Source: Oryzobacter telluris
Lineage (GTDB): Bacteria > Actinomycetota > Actinomycetes > Actinomycetales > Dermatophilaceae
NCBI RefSeq assembly: GCF_043099285.1
Contig: NZ_CP170723.1
Location: 2,852,001 to 2,916,000, forward strand
Direction: 5' to 3'
Length of the DNA: 64,000 bases
Position numbers and translations under genes: made by a program. Below are positions 24,506-32,952 of the stretch, piece after piece; position 1 is the stretch's first letter; every line of letters starts with the position of its first letter. The notes beneath the pieces are model-generated. The model worked only from the letters and a program-made list of their open reading frames with translations, made no database searches and was not told the DNA's origin.

Positions 24506-25282
24506 CTACCCAGCCCCTCCCCCGCCTCCCAAATCGCGCAGCGCCACCAGCTCGTCGAGGCCGCGCACCACGGGGATCCCGCGCGCGACGACCTCGGCGT
24601 GGGCCGTGGCCTCGGGCTCGCCCTCGCGCACGAGCCACGCCGCGGGCATCCCGGCGTCGGCGGCACCGAGCGGGTCGGTGCGCACCTCGTCGCCGACGTA
24701 GCCCGTCCTCGAGGGGTCCGTGCCCAGCCGGCGGCACGCCTCGTGGAAGGCCCGCGGGTCGGGCTTGCCGACGCCGAGCGTGTCGGTGCTGCAGACGACC
24801 GCGAACAGCCCGCCCAGGCCCGCAGCCTCGAGCTTGGCCAGCGTGTACACCGACGAGGAGTTCGTGAGGATGCCGACCGCGACGCCGGAGCGGTGTAGCG
24901 CCTCGAGGGCGGGGCGCACGTCCGGGAACGCGTCCAGCGCCCCGAGGAAGGCCGGCTCGTACGCCGCCTCGAACCGGTCCCAGAGGTCGTCGTCGACGTC
25001 CTGCTCGAGCCAGGTCGCCAGCTCGGCGATGCGGGCGCGACGCATCTCGGCGAACTCGAGCTCGCCTCGGGTGTAGGCGGCGAAGTGCCCCTCCGGGTCG
25101 TCGCGGAACCGGATGCCGGCGCGCGCCACGCGGTCGGGGTCGGCGCCGGGCCAGAGCACGGCGGCCGCCTCGGCTCCGGCGAGGTGCATCGCCGCGCGGG
25201 TGTCGTAGAGCGTGTCGTCGGCGTCGAGGAGCACGCCCTCGACGCCGGCCCAGGTGGGGGCCGACACGTCGGCGACCGTCAC
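24506..25282 (-). CDS. HAD-family hydrolase
   Basis: Phosphatase-like protein of 258 residues. Motif I is LLDADDTLYDT (nucleophile Asp; the usual DxDxT seen as DADDT), motif II ILTNSSS, motif III a Lys in GVGKPDPRAF, motif IV GYVGDEVRTDPLGAADAG. The cap is the helical C1 type between motifs I and II. The GTG start overlaps the gltX stop (GTGA), so the two are coupled. The substrate is unknown. The C-terminus ends in a Gly run. Confidence 0.88.
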   Translation of the reverse strand: MTVADVSAPTWAGVEGVLLDADDTLYDTRAAMHLAGAEAAAVLWPGADPDRVARAGIRFRDDPEGHFAAYTRGELEFAEMRRARIAELATWLEQDVDDDLWDRFEAAYEPAFLGALDAFPDVRPALEALHRSGVAVGILTNSSSVYTLAKLEAAGLGGLFAVVCSTDTLGVGKPDPRAFHEACRRLGTDPSRTGYVGDEVRTDPLGAADAGMPAAWLVREGEPEATAHAEVVARGIPVVRGLDELVALRDLGGGGGAG

Positions 25283-26841
25283 AGCTGGGCGCGCAGGGCG
25301 TGGAGGCGGGTGAGCGTCGCGGTCTTGCCGAGGATCTCCATCGACTCGAAGAGCGGCGGCGAGACCCGCCGTCCCGAGACGGCCGTGCGCAGCGGACCGA
25401 AGGCGAACTTCGGCTTGATGCCGAGCCCGTCCACGACGGCTTCGCGCAGCGCGGCCTCGATGGGCGCCGCCGTCCACGAGGCGTCGGAGCCCAGGACGCC
25501 GGTGTGCTCGTCGGGCAGCGCGGCCAGGGCGGTGGCGGCGGCGTCGAGGACCTGCGCCGCATCCTCCTTCAGCTGGGCGCGGGCGTCGTCGGCGATCTCG
25601 ACGGCGTCGTCGGGCACGTAGAACGGCGCGACGAGGTCGGTGGCCTCGGTGAGGTGCACCATCCGGGTCTGGATGAGCTCGGTCACCGAGCGCAGGCGAG
25701 CCAGCTCGCCGAGCGACGGGTTGCCGCTGAGGACGCCGTCGGCCTCGAGGAATGGCAGCAGGCGCGAGGCGAGGTCGCCCACCTCGAGCCGGCGGACGTG
25801 CACGCCGTTGAGCCAGTCGAGCTTCTTGAGGTCGAAGATCGGCCCGACCGGGTTGACGTTCTTCCAGTCGAAGCGCGCCGAGAACTCCTCGGGCGTGAAG
25901 ACCTCGACGTCCTCCCCCTCGGCCCCCTCGGCCGGCGGGTAGGCCAGCAGGGCGAGGAAGTTGACGAGCGCCTCGGGCAGGTAGCCCTGCTCCTGGAACC
26001 AGGTGAGGCGGGCGGCGGGGTTCTTGCGCTTGGAGATCTTCGACTTGTCGGTGTTGCGCAGCAGCGGCATGTGCGCGAACCGCGGCGGCTCGAGGCCGAG
26101 CCACTGGTAGAGCAGCACGTGCTTCGGGGTCGAGGAGATCCACTCCTCGCCGCGCACGACGTGGGTGATGCCCATCTCGTGGTCGTCGACGACGACGGCG
26201 AGGTGGTACGTGGGGAACCCGTCGGCCTTGAGGATGACCTGGTCGTCGGGGCGCGGGGCCGACACGCGGCCGCGGATGAGGTCGTCGAAGACGAGCGGCG
26301 CGTCATCGGGGATGAGCATCCGGACGACCGGCGTCTCGGAGAAGCCGGGGAGGGCGCGGCGCTCGTCCTCGCTCTTGCCGACGCAGAGCCGGTCGTAGCC
26401 GGTCGGCTGCTTGAGGCGCTGCTGCTCCTCGCGCATCGCGGCGAGGCGCTCGGTGGAGCACCAGCAGTGGTACGCCTTGCCGTCCGCGAGGAGGCGCTCG
26501 ACGTAGGGGCGGTAGGTGTCGAGCCGCTCGCTCTGGCGGTAGGGGGCGCAGGGGCCACCGATGTCCGGACCCTCGTCCCAGGTGAGGCCCAGCCAGCGCA
26601 GGGTGTCGAAGACCTGCTGCTCGGAGTCGGCGCGGAAGCGGGCACGGTCGGTGTCCTCGATGCGCAGGAGGAAGCGGCCGCCCTGCTGGCGCACGAAGGC
26701 CAGGTTGAACAGGGACATGTAGGCGGTGCCGACGTGGGGGTCGCCGGTGGGCGACGGCGCGACGCGCAGGCGGACGGGTCCGGGGAGGTCTCCGGCCGGG
26801 GGCGCGAGGGGCGCCGAGGTCTCAGGGGTGTGCTCGCTCAT
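25279..26841 (-). CDS. gltX: Glutamyl-tRNA synthetase
   Basis: Class I aminoacyl-tRNA synthetase charging tRNA-Glu (and probably tRNA-Gln for amidation, as in most actinobacteria), 520 residues. The HIGH motif is VAPSPTGDPHVGTAY (about residues 27-41), the KMSKS-like motif is KSKISKRKNPAARL. It also has RIEDTDRARF and HVVRGEEWISSTPKHVLLYQWL. tRNA-Glu and tRNA-Gln genes lie just downstream on the same strand. Complete. Confidence 0.97.
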   Translation of the reverse strand: MSEHTPETSAPLAPPAGDLPGPVRLRVAPSPTGDPHVGTAYMSLFNLAFVRQQGGRFLLRIEDTDRARFRADSEQQVFDTLRWLGLTWDEGPDIGGPCAPYRQSERLDTYRPYVERLLADGKAYHCWCSTERLAAMREEQQRLKQPTGYDRLCVGKSEDERRALPGFSETPVVRMLIPDDAPLVFDDLIRGRVSAPRPDDQVILKADGFPTYHLAVVVDDHEMGITHVVRGEEWISSTPKHVLLYQWLGLEPPRFAHMPLLRNTDKSKISKRKNPAARLTWFQEQGYLPEALVNFLALLAYPPAEGAEGEDVEVFTPEEFSARFDWKNVNPVGPIFDLKKLDWLNGVHVRRLEVGDLASRLLPFLEADGVLSGNPSLGELARLRSVTELIQTRMVHLTEATDLVAPFYVPDDAVEIADDARAQLKEDAAQVLDAAATALAALPDEHTGVLGSDASWTAAPIEAALREAVVDGLGIKPKFAFGPLRTAVSGRRVSPPLFESMEILGKTATLTRLHALRAQL

Positions 26842-26912
26842 GGTGGGTCCAGCGTAGTGACGCCGTGGCGGACCGGTGGCGCCCGGCCCGTCCGTCGCGG
26901 GAGACTTCGGCC

Positions 26913-27602
26913 ATGTCCGACTCGGGCGCCAGGGGGCGCGAGGGGGCGGCGCCGGTCCGGGGGCTCACGGTCGTCGTCGCGGTGCTGACGACGATCGTGC
27001 TCGTGTTCGTCGTGCGGCGGGTGGCGGGCGACTGGCCGCACATCCTCGACGGGACGGTCCCCGACGACGACCTCGCGGAGTCGTACGTCGCGCACCCGTG
27101 GCTCGCCTACACGCACATCGTGCCGGGCGTCGTGTACCTGCTCGGGGCGCCCCTCCAGCTGTCGCGGAGGTTCCGGACGCGGCACTACACCGCGCACCGT
27201 CGGCTGGGACGGGTGCTGGTGGCGTGCGCGCTCGTCAGCGGGGTCCTCGCGGTGGTGCTCGGCATCGTCTTCGCGTGGGGTGGGGTCGCGGAGACGCTGG
27301 CGAGCCTGCTGTTCGGGACCTGGTTCGTCGTGTGCCTCGTGCGGGCGGTGGTCGCCATCCGCGGCGGCCGCGTGGCCGAGCACCGGCGGTGGATGGTGCG
27401 GGCGTTCGCGGTCGGGACCGGCATCGCGTCGATCCGGATCTGGGTGGGCATCTTCACCGGCATCCAGCTGGGGGTGCTGGGGATGCACGACGAGACCTTC
27501 CCCATCCCCTCGACGTTCGGCCTGGCGTTCTGGCTCGGGCTGGGCCTGCACGTCCTGGTCGGCGAGTGGTGGCTGCGCCGCACCCCGGCCCTCGACGCCT
27601 GA
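26913..27602 (+). CDS. DUF2306 membrane protein
   Basis: 229 residues with about six membrane helices: the first at about residues 18-36 (LTVVVAVLTTIVLVFVV), then HPWLAYTHIVPGVVYLLGAPLQL, LVACALVSGVLAVVLGIVFAW, LLFGTWFVVCLVRAVVAIRGG, a helix after HRRWMVRAFAVGTG, and a last helix near the C-terminus. The conserved HIVPG, RRLGR and EHRRWMVRA blocks identify DUF2306, a family of unknown function with conserved His residues that may bind metal or haem. It is divergent from gltX. Confidence 0.8.
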   Translation: MSDSGARGREGAAPVRGLTVVVAVLTTIVLVFVVRRVAGDWPHILDGTVPDDDLAESYVAHPWLAYTHIVPGVVYLLGAPLQLSRRFRTRHYTAHRRLGRVLVACALVSGVLAVVLGIVFAWGGVAETLASLLFGTWFVVCLVRAVVAIRGGRVAEHRRWMVRAFAVGTGIASIRIWVGIFTGIQLGVLGMHDETFPIPSTFGLAFWLGLGLHVLVGEWWLRRTPALDA

Positions 27603-27617
27603 CCCGCCGCCCGAGGG

Positions 27618-28388
27618 TCAGTGGCGGACGAAGGGGTTGGACAGGACCCCGATGCCGTCGATGTCGACGTCGACCCGCTGGCCGCCCTCGACCAACCCGA
27701 CACCCGCAGGCGTCCCGGTGAGGATGACGTCGCCCGGAAGGAGCGTGAACGCCTTGGACGCGAACGAGATCAGCGCCGCGGTGCCGTGCACCATGTCGGA
27801 CGTCGGCCCGTCCTGGACGACCTCGCCGTCGAGGCGGGTGACGATGCGCTGCTCGGAGGGGTCGAGGTCGGTCTCGATCCACGGGCCGAGCGGGCAGAAG
27901 GTGTCGAACCCCTTGGCCCGGGCCCACTGGCCGTCGCTGCGCTGGAGGTCGCGGGCCGTGACGTCGTTGGCCACCGTGTAGCCGAACACCACACCGAGCG
28001 CGTCCTCGGGCTCGACGTCCTTGCACAGCCGCCCGATGACGACGGCGAGCTCGCCCTCGTACGAGACCTCCTGCGTCTGGGGAGGGAGGACGACCGGGTC
28101 GCCGGGGCCGATGACCGCGGTGTTCGGGACGAGGAACATCAGCGGCGTCGACGGCGCCTCCCCGCCCATCTCGGCGGCGTGGTCGGCGTAGTTCTTGCCG
28201 ATGCCGATGACCTTGCTGCGCGGGATGACCGGCGCGAGCAGGCGGACGTCATCGAGCTCGTGGACCGTGCCGGTGAGCTCGATCCGCTGGTAGAGCGGGT
28301 CGCCGGTGATCTCGGCGATCTTCTCGCCAGCCCCGTCGACGAGCCCGTACACCGGGTCGTCGCCCGTCGTGAACCTCGCGATGCGCAT
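27618..28388 (-). CDS. Fumarylacetoacetate hydrolase family protein
   Basis: 256 residues. The C-terminal FAH domain shows KVIGIGKNYADHAAEMG, the metal-binding EVSYEGELAVVIGR, GYTVANDVTARDLQRSDGQWARAKGFDTFCPLGPW, and LLPGDVILTGTPAGVG. Family members cleave C-C bonds in acylpyruvates or hydrate and isomerise aromatic-catabolism intermediates (homoprotocatechuate type). No aromatic pathway genes adjoin it, so it may be a general acylpyruvase or oxaloacetate decarboxylase. Start MRIARFTTGD is clear. Confidence 0.9.
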   Translation of the reverse strand: MRIARFTTGDDPVYGLVDGAGEKIAEITGDPLYQRIELTGTVHELDDVRLLAPVIPRSKVIGIGKNYADHAAEMGGEAPSTPLMFLVPNTAVIGPGDPVVLPPQTQEVSYEGELAVVIGRLCKDVEPEDALGVVFGYTVANDVTARDLQRSDGQWARAKGFDTFCPLGPWIETDLDPSEQRIVTRLDGEVVQDGPTSDMVHGTAALISFASKAFTLLPGDVILTGTPAGVGLVEGGQRVDVDIDGIGVLSNPFVRH

Positions 28389-28414
28389 GGCTCCCACCCT
28401 AGGACCGGTGCGCC

Positions 28415-29338
28415 TCAGCCGCTGACGCCGGCCTTGCTCGCCGCCTCGGCGACGACGCGCGCCACCGTGGCCGCGCCCTCGTCGGAGAAGTGGATGTCGC
28501 GGGCGGTGCACAGGTTGGTGAGCGTGCACACCCGCGCGGCGTTCTCGGGGACGGTGCGCCCGCCGATGGTGGTGGGCGTCGTGTCGTTGGTGCCGAACGC
28601 CTCGTCGAGCCCGACGAACGTGGCGCCGGCGCCCTTGGCCGACTTCTCGATGGTCGTGCTCAGCCGGGTGTACGCCTTCGCGGCGGCGTCGATGCCCTTG
28701 ATCGGCTGGTCGAGCGCCTTGGCCGCGACCCAGGGGTTGTAGTAGCCGATGACGAGGACGGGCACGTCGCCCCCCGCCGCCTTCGTGAGCCGCTGGAGGA
28801 TCCTGGGCAGGTTGGTGCCCACCGTCTTCACGCCCTGGTCGACGCAGGCGGCGTCGATGCCGGCCTCGATCCGCACGCAGCGCAGCAGGTCGTTGCCGCC
28901 GATGTCGATGGTGACCAGCCCGACGTTGCCCTTGGCCGCCTCGAGCACCTGCTCGGCCTGCGCGATCTGGCTCCCGGCGTCGAACGTGCACTTGCCTCCC
29001 TTGAGCAGGGAGGTCGTCGTCTCACCGCTGCACCCGAGGTTCTCCAGGCGCAGGTCGGCGCCGTCGCCCGCGAGCCGGTTGGCCGCCAGCGCGGGGTAGG
29101 CGGAGTCGCGCAGCTCTGCCCCGCCCGGCTGGTACCCGGCCGCGAGGGAGTCACCGAGCGCGACGTAGAGCGGCGCGTCGGCCGAGGCGGACTCGGACGG
29201 CTCCGGCTCGGTCGTGGCGCTGGAGGCCGTGGTCGGCGCGACGCTCGGCGGCGCCGGCTCGGGGTCGCCACCGCACCCGGACAGCACGAGGGTCACGGCG
29301 GCCACCGCGGCGGCAGCGGTCAGGGCGGTTCGGCTCAT
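28415..29338 (-). CDS. SGNH/GDSL hydrolase lipoprotein
   Basis: Exported esterase or lipase of 307 residues anchored by lipid. The signal peptide ends in the lipobox LSGC (Cys at about 22), followed by a Pro/Ser/Thr/Glu-rich linker to about residue 54. The catalytic domain has the Ser block YVALGDSLAAGYQPG, the Asn block IDIGGNDLLRC, and the Asp-His pair in ARDIHFSDEG. Several Cys suggest disulphides outside the cell. The substrate is not known. Confidence 0.9.
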   Translation of the reverse strand: MSRTALTAAAAVAAVTLVLSGCGGDPEPAPPSVAPTTASSATTEPEPSESASADAPLYVALGDSLAAGYQPGGAELRDSAYPALAANRLAGDGADLRLENLGCSGETTTSLLKGGKCTFDAGSQIAQAEQVLEAAKGNVGLVTIDIGGNDLLRCVRIEAGIDAACVDQGVKTVGTNLPRILQRLTKAAGGDVPVLVIGYYNPWVAAKALDQPIKGIDAAAKAYTRLSTTIEKSAKGAGATFVGLDEAFGTNDTTPTTIGGRTVPENAARVCTLTNLCTARDIHFSDEGAATVARVVAEAASKAGVSG

Positions 29339-29360
29339 GGCTCCTCGTTACGGTGGTGGG

Positions 29361-30248
29361 GTGTCGGGCACCATCCTCTCCCTCAGCGACTGGCAGGCCC
29401 TCGAGGGTTCCCATGTCGCGCGGGTCGATGCCGCCACCGCGCCGCACCGCGAGCGCCGCGGCGACGGCCGCACCCACCCGGTCGAGGACTTCCTGTTCCG
29501 CTACTACCACCACTCCCCCGCGCACCTGCGCCGCTGGCACCCCGGGGCGGGCGTCGTCCTCGAGGGCGCCGCAGGGCTGCCGCGGGCCGACTGGCGGCAC
29601 TACGCGGTCGTCGGTGACGACGTCACCCTCGACGTCCCCGCCTTCCTCGAGGCCCGCGGTCCGGCGGTGCGGTTCGTCCGCTCCCTCCTCACCGCCACGC
29701 TCTCCCGGCCGGCCCAGCTCGGCTGCTTCGGCCTCCACGAGTGGGCGATGGTCTACCGCACCGAGCCCGACGACGTTCGCCACGCGAGCTGGCCGCTGCG
29801 GCTGGGCTCCGGCGGCACCGACGAGGTCGTCGAGCGCCACGGCATCCGCTGCTCGCACTTCGACGCCTTCCGCTTCTTCACGGACGACGCCCGCCCGCGC
29901 AACGCCCTCCAGCCCTCGCGCGAGGAGCAGGTGGCGCTCGAGCAGCCGGGCTGCCTCCACGCCGGGATGGACGTCTACAAGTGGGCGTTCAAGCTGACCC
30001 CGCTCGTGCCGAGCGACCTCGTCGCCGACGCGTTCGACCTCGCCCGCGAGATCCGCGTCCTGGACATGGAGGCCTCGCCGTACGACCTGCGCGAGCTGGG
30101 GTACGACCCCGTGCCCATCGAGACCGCCGAGGGCAAGGCGGCCTACCTCGAGCGCCAGCGCTCGTTCGCGCAGCGCTCCAACGCCCTGCGCCGCCGGCTC
30201 GTCGACGTCATCGACGCGGCCGTGACCGCCCCCCTCACCCGGCACTGA
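29361..30248 (+). CDS. Protein of the actinobacterial '3-methyladenine DNA glycosylase' annotation family
   Basis: 295 residues, matching an actinobacterial family usually labelled 3-methyladenine DNA glycosylase. Recognisable blocks: VDAATAPHRERRGDGRTHPVEDFLFRYYHHSPAHLRRWHPG, LGCFGLHEWAMVYR, IRCSHFDAFRFFTDDARPRN, PGCLHAGMDVYKWAFKLTPLVPSDL. No helix-hairpin-helix motif of AlkA/Tag or MPG fold is evident, so the label rests on family naming and the true activity is open. The GTG start has TACGGT six bases upstream, suggesting a leaderless mRNA. It is divergent from the lipoprotein gene. Confidence 0.7.
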   Translation: MSGTILSLSDWQALEGSHVARVDAATAPHRERRGDGRTHPVEDFLFRYYHHSPAHLRRWHPGAGVVLEGAAGLPRADWRHYAVVGDDVTLDVPAFLEARGPAVRFVRSLLTATLSRPAQLGCFGLHEWAMVYRTEPDDVRHASWPLRLGSGGTDEVVERHGIRCSHFDAFRFFTDDARPRNALQPSREEQVALEQPGCLHAGMDVYKWAFKLTPLVPSDLVADAFDLAREIRVLDMEASPYDLRELGYDPVPIETAEGKAAYLERQRSFAQRSNALRRRLVDVIDAAVTAPLTRH

Positions 30249-30358
30249 GCAGCGGACCGGGGGTCGCCCAGCAGCCCACCGCCGACGGCACCGTGCGAGA
30301 ATCCGTGGTCGAGCCAGGCCCCACACCGGGCGACACCGAACCCCACGGGAGCACTCCA

Positions 30359-31006
30359 GTGCAGCCACCGCAGCAAGCCGTCTACGAGGACAACCGACGC
30401 GAGGAGGTCGCCCGCCACATCCCGGCCGGCGCCACGTCGGTCCTGGAGGTCGGCTGCGGCAAGGGCGGCTTCGGCCTGGCCCTGCGCGACGCCCTCGGCC
30501 CGCAGGCGCGCATCGTCGGGGTCGAGGCGATGCCGGAGCAGGCCGTGATGGCCGCCGAGGGACACGGCTTCGACGCCGTCTCCACCGGCTACTTCCCCGA
30601 CGCCCTCCCCGAGGGCGAGGGGCCCTTCGACCTCGTCGTCTTCAACGACGTCCTCGAGCACGTCCTCGAGCCCGAGGACATGCTGCGCGACCTGCACGCC
30701 CACCTCGCCCCGCGGGCCCGCGTCCTCGCCGCCATCCCGAGCATCCAGTACGCCCCGGTGGTCTGGCGGCTCGTCCGCGGCCGCTGGGACTACGCCGACA
30801 TCGGCACCCTCGACCGCACCCACGTCCGCTTCTTCACCGCGGCCACGATGTGCGAGATGTTCGAGCGCGCCGGCTACGAGGTCGAGTCGTGCACCGGCGA
30901 GAACAGCGTCGGCCGCTTCCTGCCCAAGCTCGCCAAGCCGTTCGTGCGCCTCCTGGGCAACTCCCAGTACGTGCACTTCGTCATCGTCGCCCGCCGCCGC
31001 GCCTGA
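30359..31006 (+). CDS. Class I SAM-dependent methyltransferase
   Basis: 215 residues. SAM motif I is SVLEVGCGKGGFGLALRD (about residues 29-46), followed by VGVEAMPEQ (acidic loop), and FDLVVFNDVLEHVLEPEDMLRDLHAHL (motif with the LEH block). The C-terminus has TLDRTHVRFFTAATMCEMFERAGYEVE, typical of UbiG-like and sugar/nucleotide methyltransferases near cell-envelope genes. The GTG start has GGGAG upstream. The target is unknown. It is convergent with cimA, with a 9-nt gap. Confidence 0.87.
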   Translation: MQPPQQAVYEDNRREEVARHIPAGATSVLEVGCGKGGFGLALRDALGPQARIVGVEAMPEQAVMAAEGHGFDAVSTGYFPDALPEGEGPFDLVVFNDVLEHVLEPEDMLRDLHAHLAPRARVLAAIPSIQYAPVVWRLVRGRWDYADIGTLDRTHVRFFTAATMCEMFERAGYEVESCTGENSVGRFLPKLAKPFVRLLGNSQYVHFVIVARRRA

Positions 31007-31015
31007 GCGCCGCGG

Positions 31016-32608
31016 TCAGCGCGGCGACACCCCGGCGCGCACCAGCCCGTAGGTCACCGACTCCACGAGGGCGTCCCACGACGCCTCGAGGATGTTGGCC
31101 GCGACCCCGATCGTCGTCCACGACGTCGTGCCGTCGGACGTCTCGATGAGCACGCGGGTCACCGCGTCGGTGCCGTGCGCGGCATCGAGGATGCGGACCT
31201 TGTAGTCGATGAGCTCGAGGTGGCGGATCTCCGGGTAGGCCGACGACAGCGAGACGCGCAGCGCGTGGTCGAGGGCGTTGACCGGGCCGTTGCCCTCCCC
31301 CGTCTCCACGAGCCGCTCGCCGGCCGCGCGAAGCTTGACCGTGGCCTCGGACAGCGCGTCGTCGGTCCCGCGCCCGTCGGTGATGACGCGCCACGACTCG
31401 ACGGTGAAGTAGTCGGGCAGTGCACCCTCGATCTCGCGGCGCAGCAGCAGCTCGAAGCTCGCGTCGGCGGCGTCGAAGGTGTACCCGCGCAGCTCCTTCT
31501 CCTTCACCGTGTTGAGGACGCGCGCCAGCGTCGAGCGGTCCTGCTCCACGGTGGGGTCGAGGTCGAGGCCCAGCTCGCGCGACTTCAGCTCGATGGAGGC
31601 GCGACCGGCCATGTCGGACACCAGCATCCGCATGTCGTTGCCCACGTGCTTGGGGTCCATGTGCTGGTAGAGGTCGGGGTCGACCTTGATGGCGCTGGCG
31701 TGCAGCCCGGCCTTGTGGGCGAACGCGCTCGAGCCGACGTACGGCTGGCGCGAGTAGGCCGGCACGTTGGTGACCTCGGCGATGGCGTGGGCGATCCGCG
31801 TCGACTCCTGGAGGCGGTGCGGCTCGATGAGGGCGAGGCCCTTCTTGAGCTGGAGGTTGGCGACGACGGTGAGGAGGTCGGCGTTGCCGGTGCGCTCCCC
31901 GTACCCGTTGACGGTGCCCTGCACGTGGGTCGCGCCGGCGCTCACCGCGGCCATCGAGTTGGCCACGGCGCAGCCGGTGTCGTTGTGGCAGTGGATGCCG
32001 ATGCGCGCGCCGGTGGACTGCACGACGTCGTGGACGACGTCGGCGACGAGGTCGGGGAGCATGCCGCCGTTGGTGTCGCACAACGCGATCACCTCCGCGC
32101 CGGCCTCGGCCGCCACCCGCACGGCTTCGAGCGCGTAGGCGCGGTCGGTGGCGTAGCCGTCGAAGAAGTGCTCGGCGTCGAGGAAGACGCGCCGGCCCTC
32201 CGAGCGCAGGAAGGAGACGGTGTCGCGGATCATCTCGAGGTTCTCCGCGAGGGTGGTGCGCAGCGCCCGCTCGACGTGGCCGGTGTGGGACTTCGCGACG
32301 AGCGTGACGACCTGTGCCTGGCTGTCGAGCAGCGCGCCGACGAGGGGGTCGCGGTCGGCCCGGCCCCCGGCCCGGCGCGTGGCCCCGAACGCGGCGAGCG
32401 TGGCGTTCTTCAGCCGCAGGTCGGTGGCGGCGCGCGCGAAGAACTCGGTGTCCTTGGGGTTCGCGCCCGGCCACCCGCCCTCGATGAAGCCGACTCCGAG
32501 GTCGTCGAGGTGCGCCGCGATGGCCAGCTTGTCGGCCACCGACAGGTTCAGGCCCTCCTGCTGGGCCCCGTCGCGCAGCGTGGTGTCGTACACGTGCAGG
32601 TCGGTCAT
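31016..32608 (-). CDS. cimA: Citramalate synthase
   Basis: Condenses pyruvate and acetyl-CoA to (R)-citramalate, giving 2-ketobutyrate for isoleucine without threonine. The 530-residue protein has the N-terminal TIM barrel with LHVYDTTLRDGAQQEG, FIEGGWPGANPKD, AEHFFDGY, ALCDTNGGMLP and IGIHCHNDTGCAVANSMAAVSAGATHVQGTVNGYGERTGNADL, and a C-terminal LeuA-type allosteric domain. Length and the GGWPGANPKD block fit the CimA subfamily rather than 2-isopropylmalate synthase. Downstream enzymes leuCD, leuB, ilvBNC, ilvD and ilvE are in this window. Upstream lies an Ile-codon leader with an attenuator-like hairpin. Confidence 0.9.
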   Translation of the reverse strand: MTDLHVYDTTLRDGAQQEGLNLSVADKLAIAAHLDDLGVGFIEGGWPGANPKDTEFFARAATDLRLKNATLAAFGATRRAGGRADRDPLVGALLDSQAQVVTLVAKSHTGHVERALRTTLAENLEMIRDTVSFLRSEGRRVFLDAEHFFDGYATDRAYALEAVRVAAEAGAEVIALCDTNGGMLPDLVADVVHDVVQSTGARIGIHCHNDTGCAVANSMAAVSAGATHVQGTVNGYGERTGNADLLTVVANLQLKKGLALIEPHRLQESTRIAHAIAEVTNVPAYSRQPYVGSSAFAHKAGLHASAIKVDPDLYQHMDPKHVGNDMRMLVSDMAGRASIELKSRELGLDLDPTVEQDRSTLARVLNTVKEKELRGYTFDAADASFELLLRREIEGALPDYFTVESWRVITDGRGTDDALSEATVKLRAAGERLVETGEGNGPVNALDHALRVSLSSAYPEIRHLELIDYKVRILDAAHGTDAVTRVLIETSDGTTSWTTIGVAANILEASWDALVESVTYGLVRAGVSPR

Positions 32609-32792
32609 GGTCTCGATCCGATGTCGTGCCGGTCACCCGGCGTCCGTGGCCCCGGCCCGTGAGGGCCGGGGCGCTGACGTGCGTGCTGCTCGTGTCCATT
32701 GTCCGACCGGCGCTGCCGCCGCGCCCCCCGGGGTGGTGGAGGCGCGACCCCTGCCCACCGGGGGCGACCTCCACGAGACGCTCCCGACAAGC

Positions 32793-32844
32793 AAAAGACC
32801 CCCCGGGTGCGGGAGGTCTGCGCGACGAGGAGGTCTCGTCGCGC
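32793..32844 (-). promoter_or_regulatory. Attenuator-like stem-loops upstream of cimA
   Basis: Reading the minus strand, a perfect 10-bp hairpin (32844-32820, stem GCGCGACGAG) starts at the leader-peptide stop. It is followed directly by a terminator-like hairpin (32819-32796, AGACCTCCCG / CGGGGGGTCT) and TTTT. The 8-mer AGACCTCC occurs in both hairpins (32836-32829 and 32819-32812), so both copies can compete for the same GGGGGGTCT arm. This is the layout of a ribosome-mediated transcription attenuator. About 185 nt separate it from the cimA ATG. Confidence 0.7.
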
Positions 32845-32888
32845 TAGTCGATAATGATCGCGGTGGTGGCCGCGGCACGAAGCGTCAC
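32844..32888 (-). CDS. cimA leader peptide (14 residues)
   Basis: GTG-initiated frame encoding VTLRAAATTAIIID. Three consecutive Ile codons (ATC ATT ATC) precede the last Asp codon and stop, as expected of a sensor of charged tRNA-Ile. Thr and Ala codons come before. A -10-like CATGGT (32900-32895) lies six bases upstream of the GTG, so the leader may be translated from a leaderless RNA. Isoleucine is the end product of the downstream cimA pathway. The peptide is too short for a homology test. Confidence 0.65.
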   Translation of the reverse strand: MTLRAAATTAIIID

Positions 32889-32952
32889 GCGCCCACCATG
32901 CCACGGCTCCCGGCCCCTCGCCCATGGTTCGTCCACATCGTGGCCACCGGTC

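Noticed and set aside
31016..32608. 2-isopropylmalate synthase (leuA) in place of cimA
   Set aside because: N-terminal blocks and the 530-residue length fit the citramalate subfamily, and the leader carries Ile and not Leu codons.
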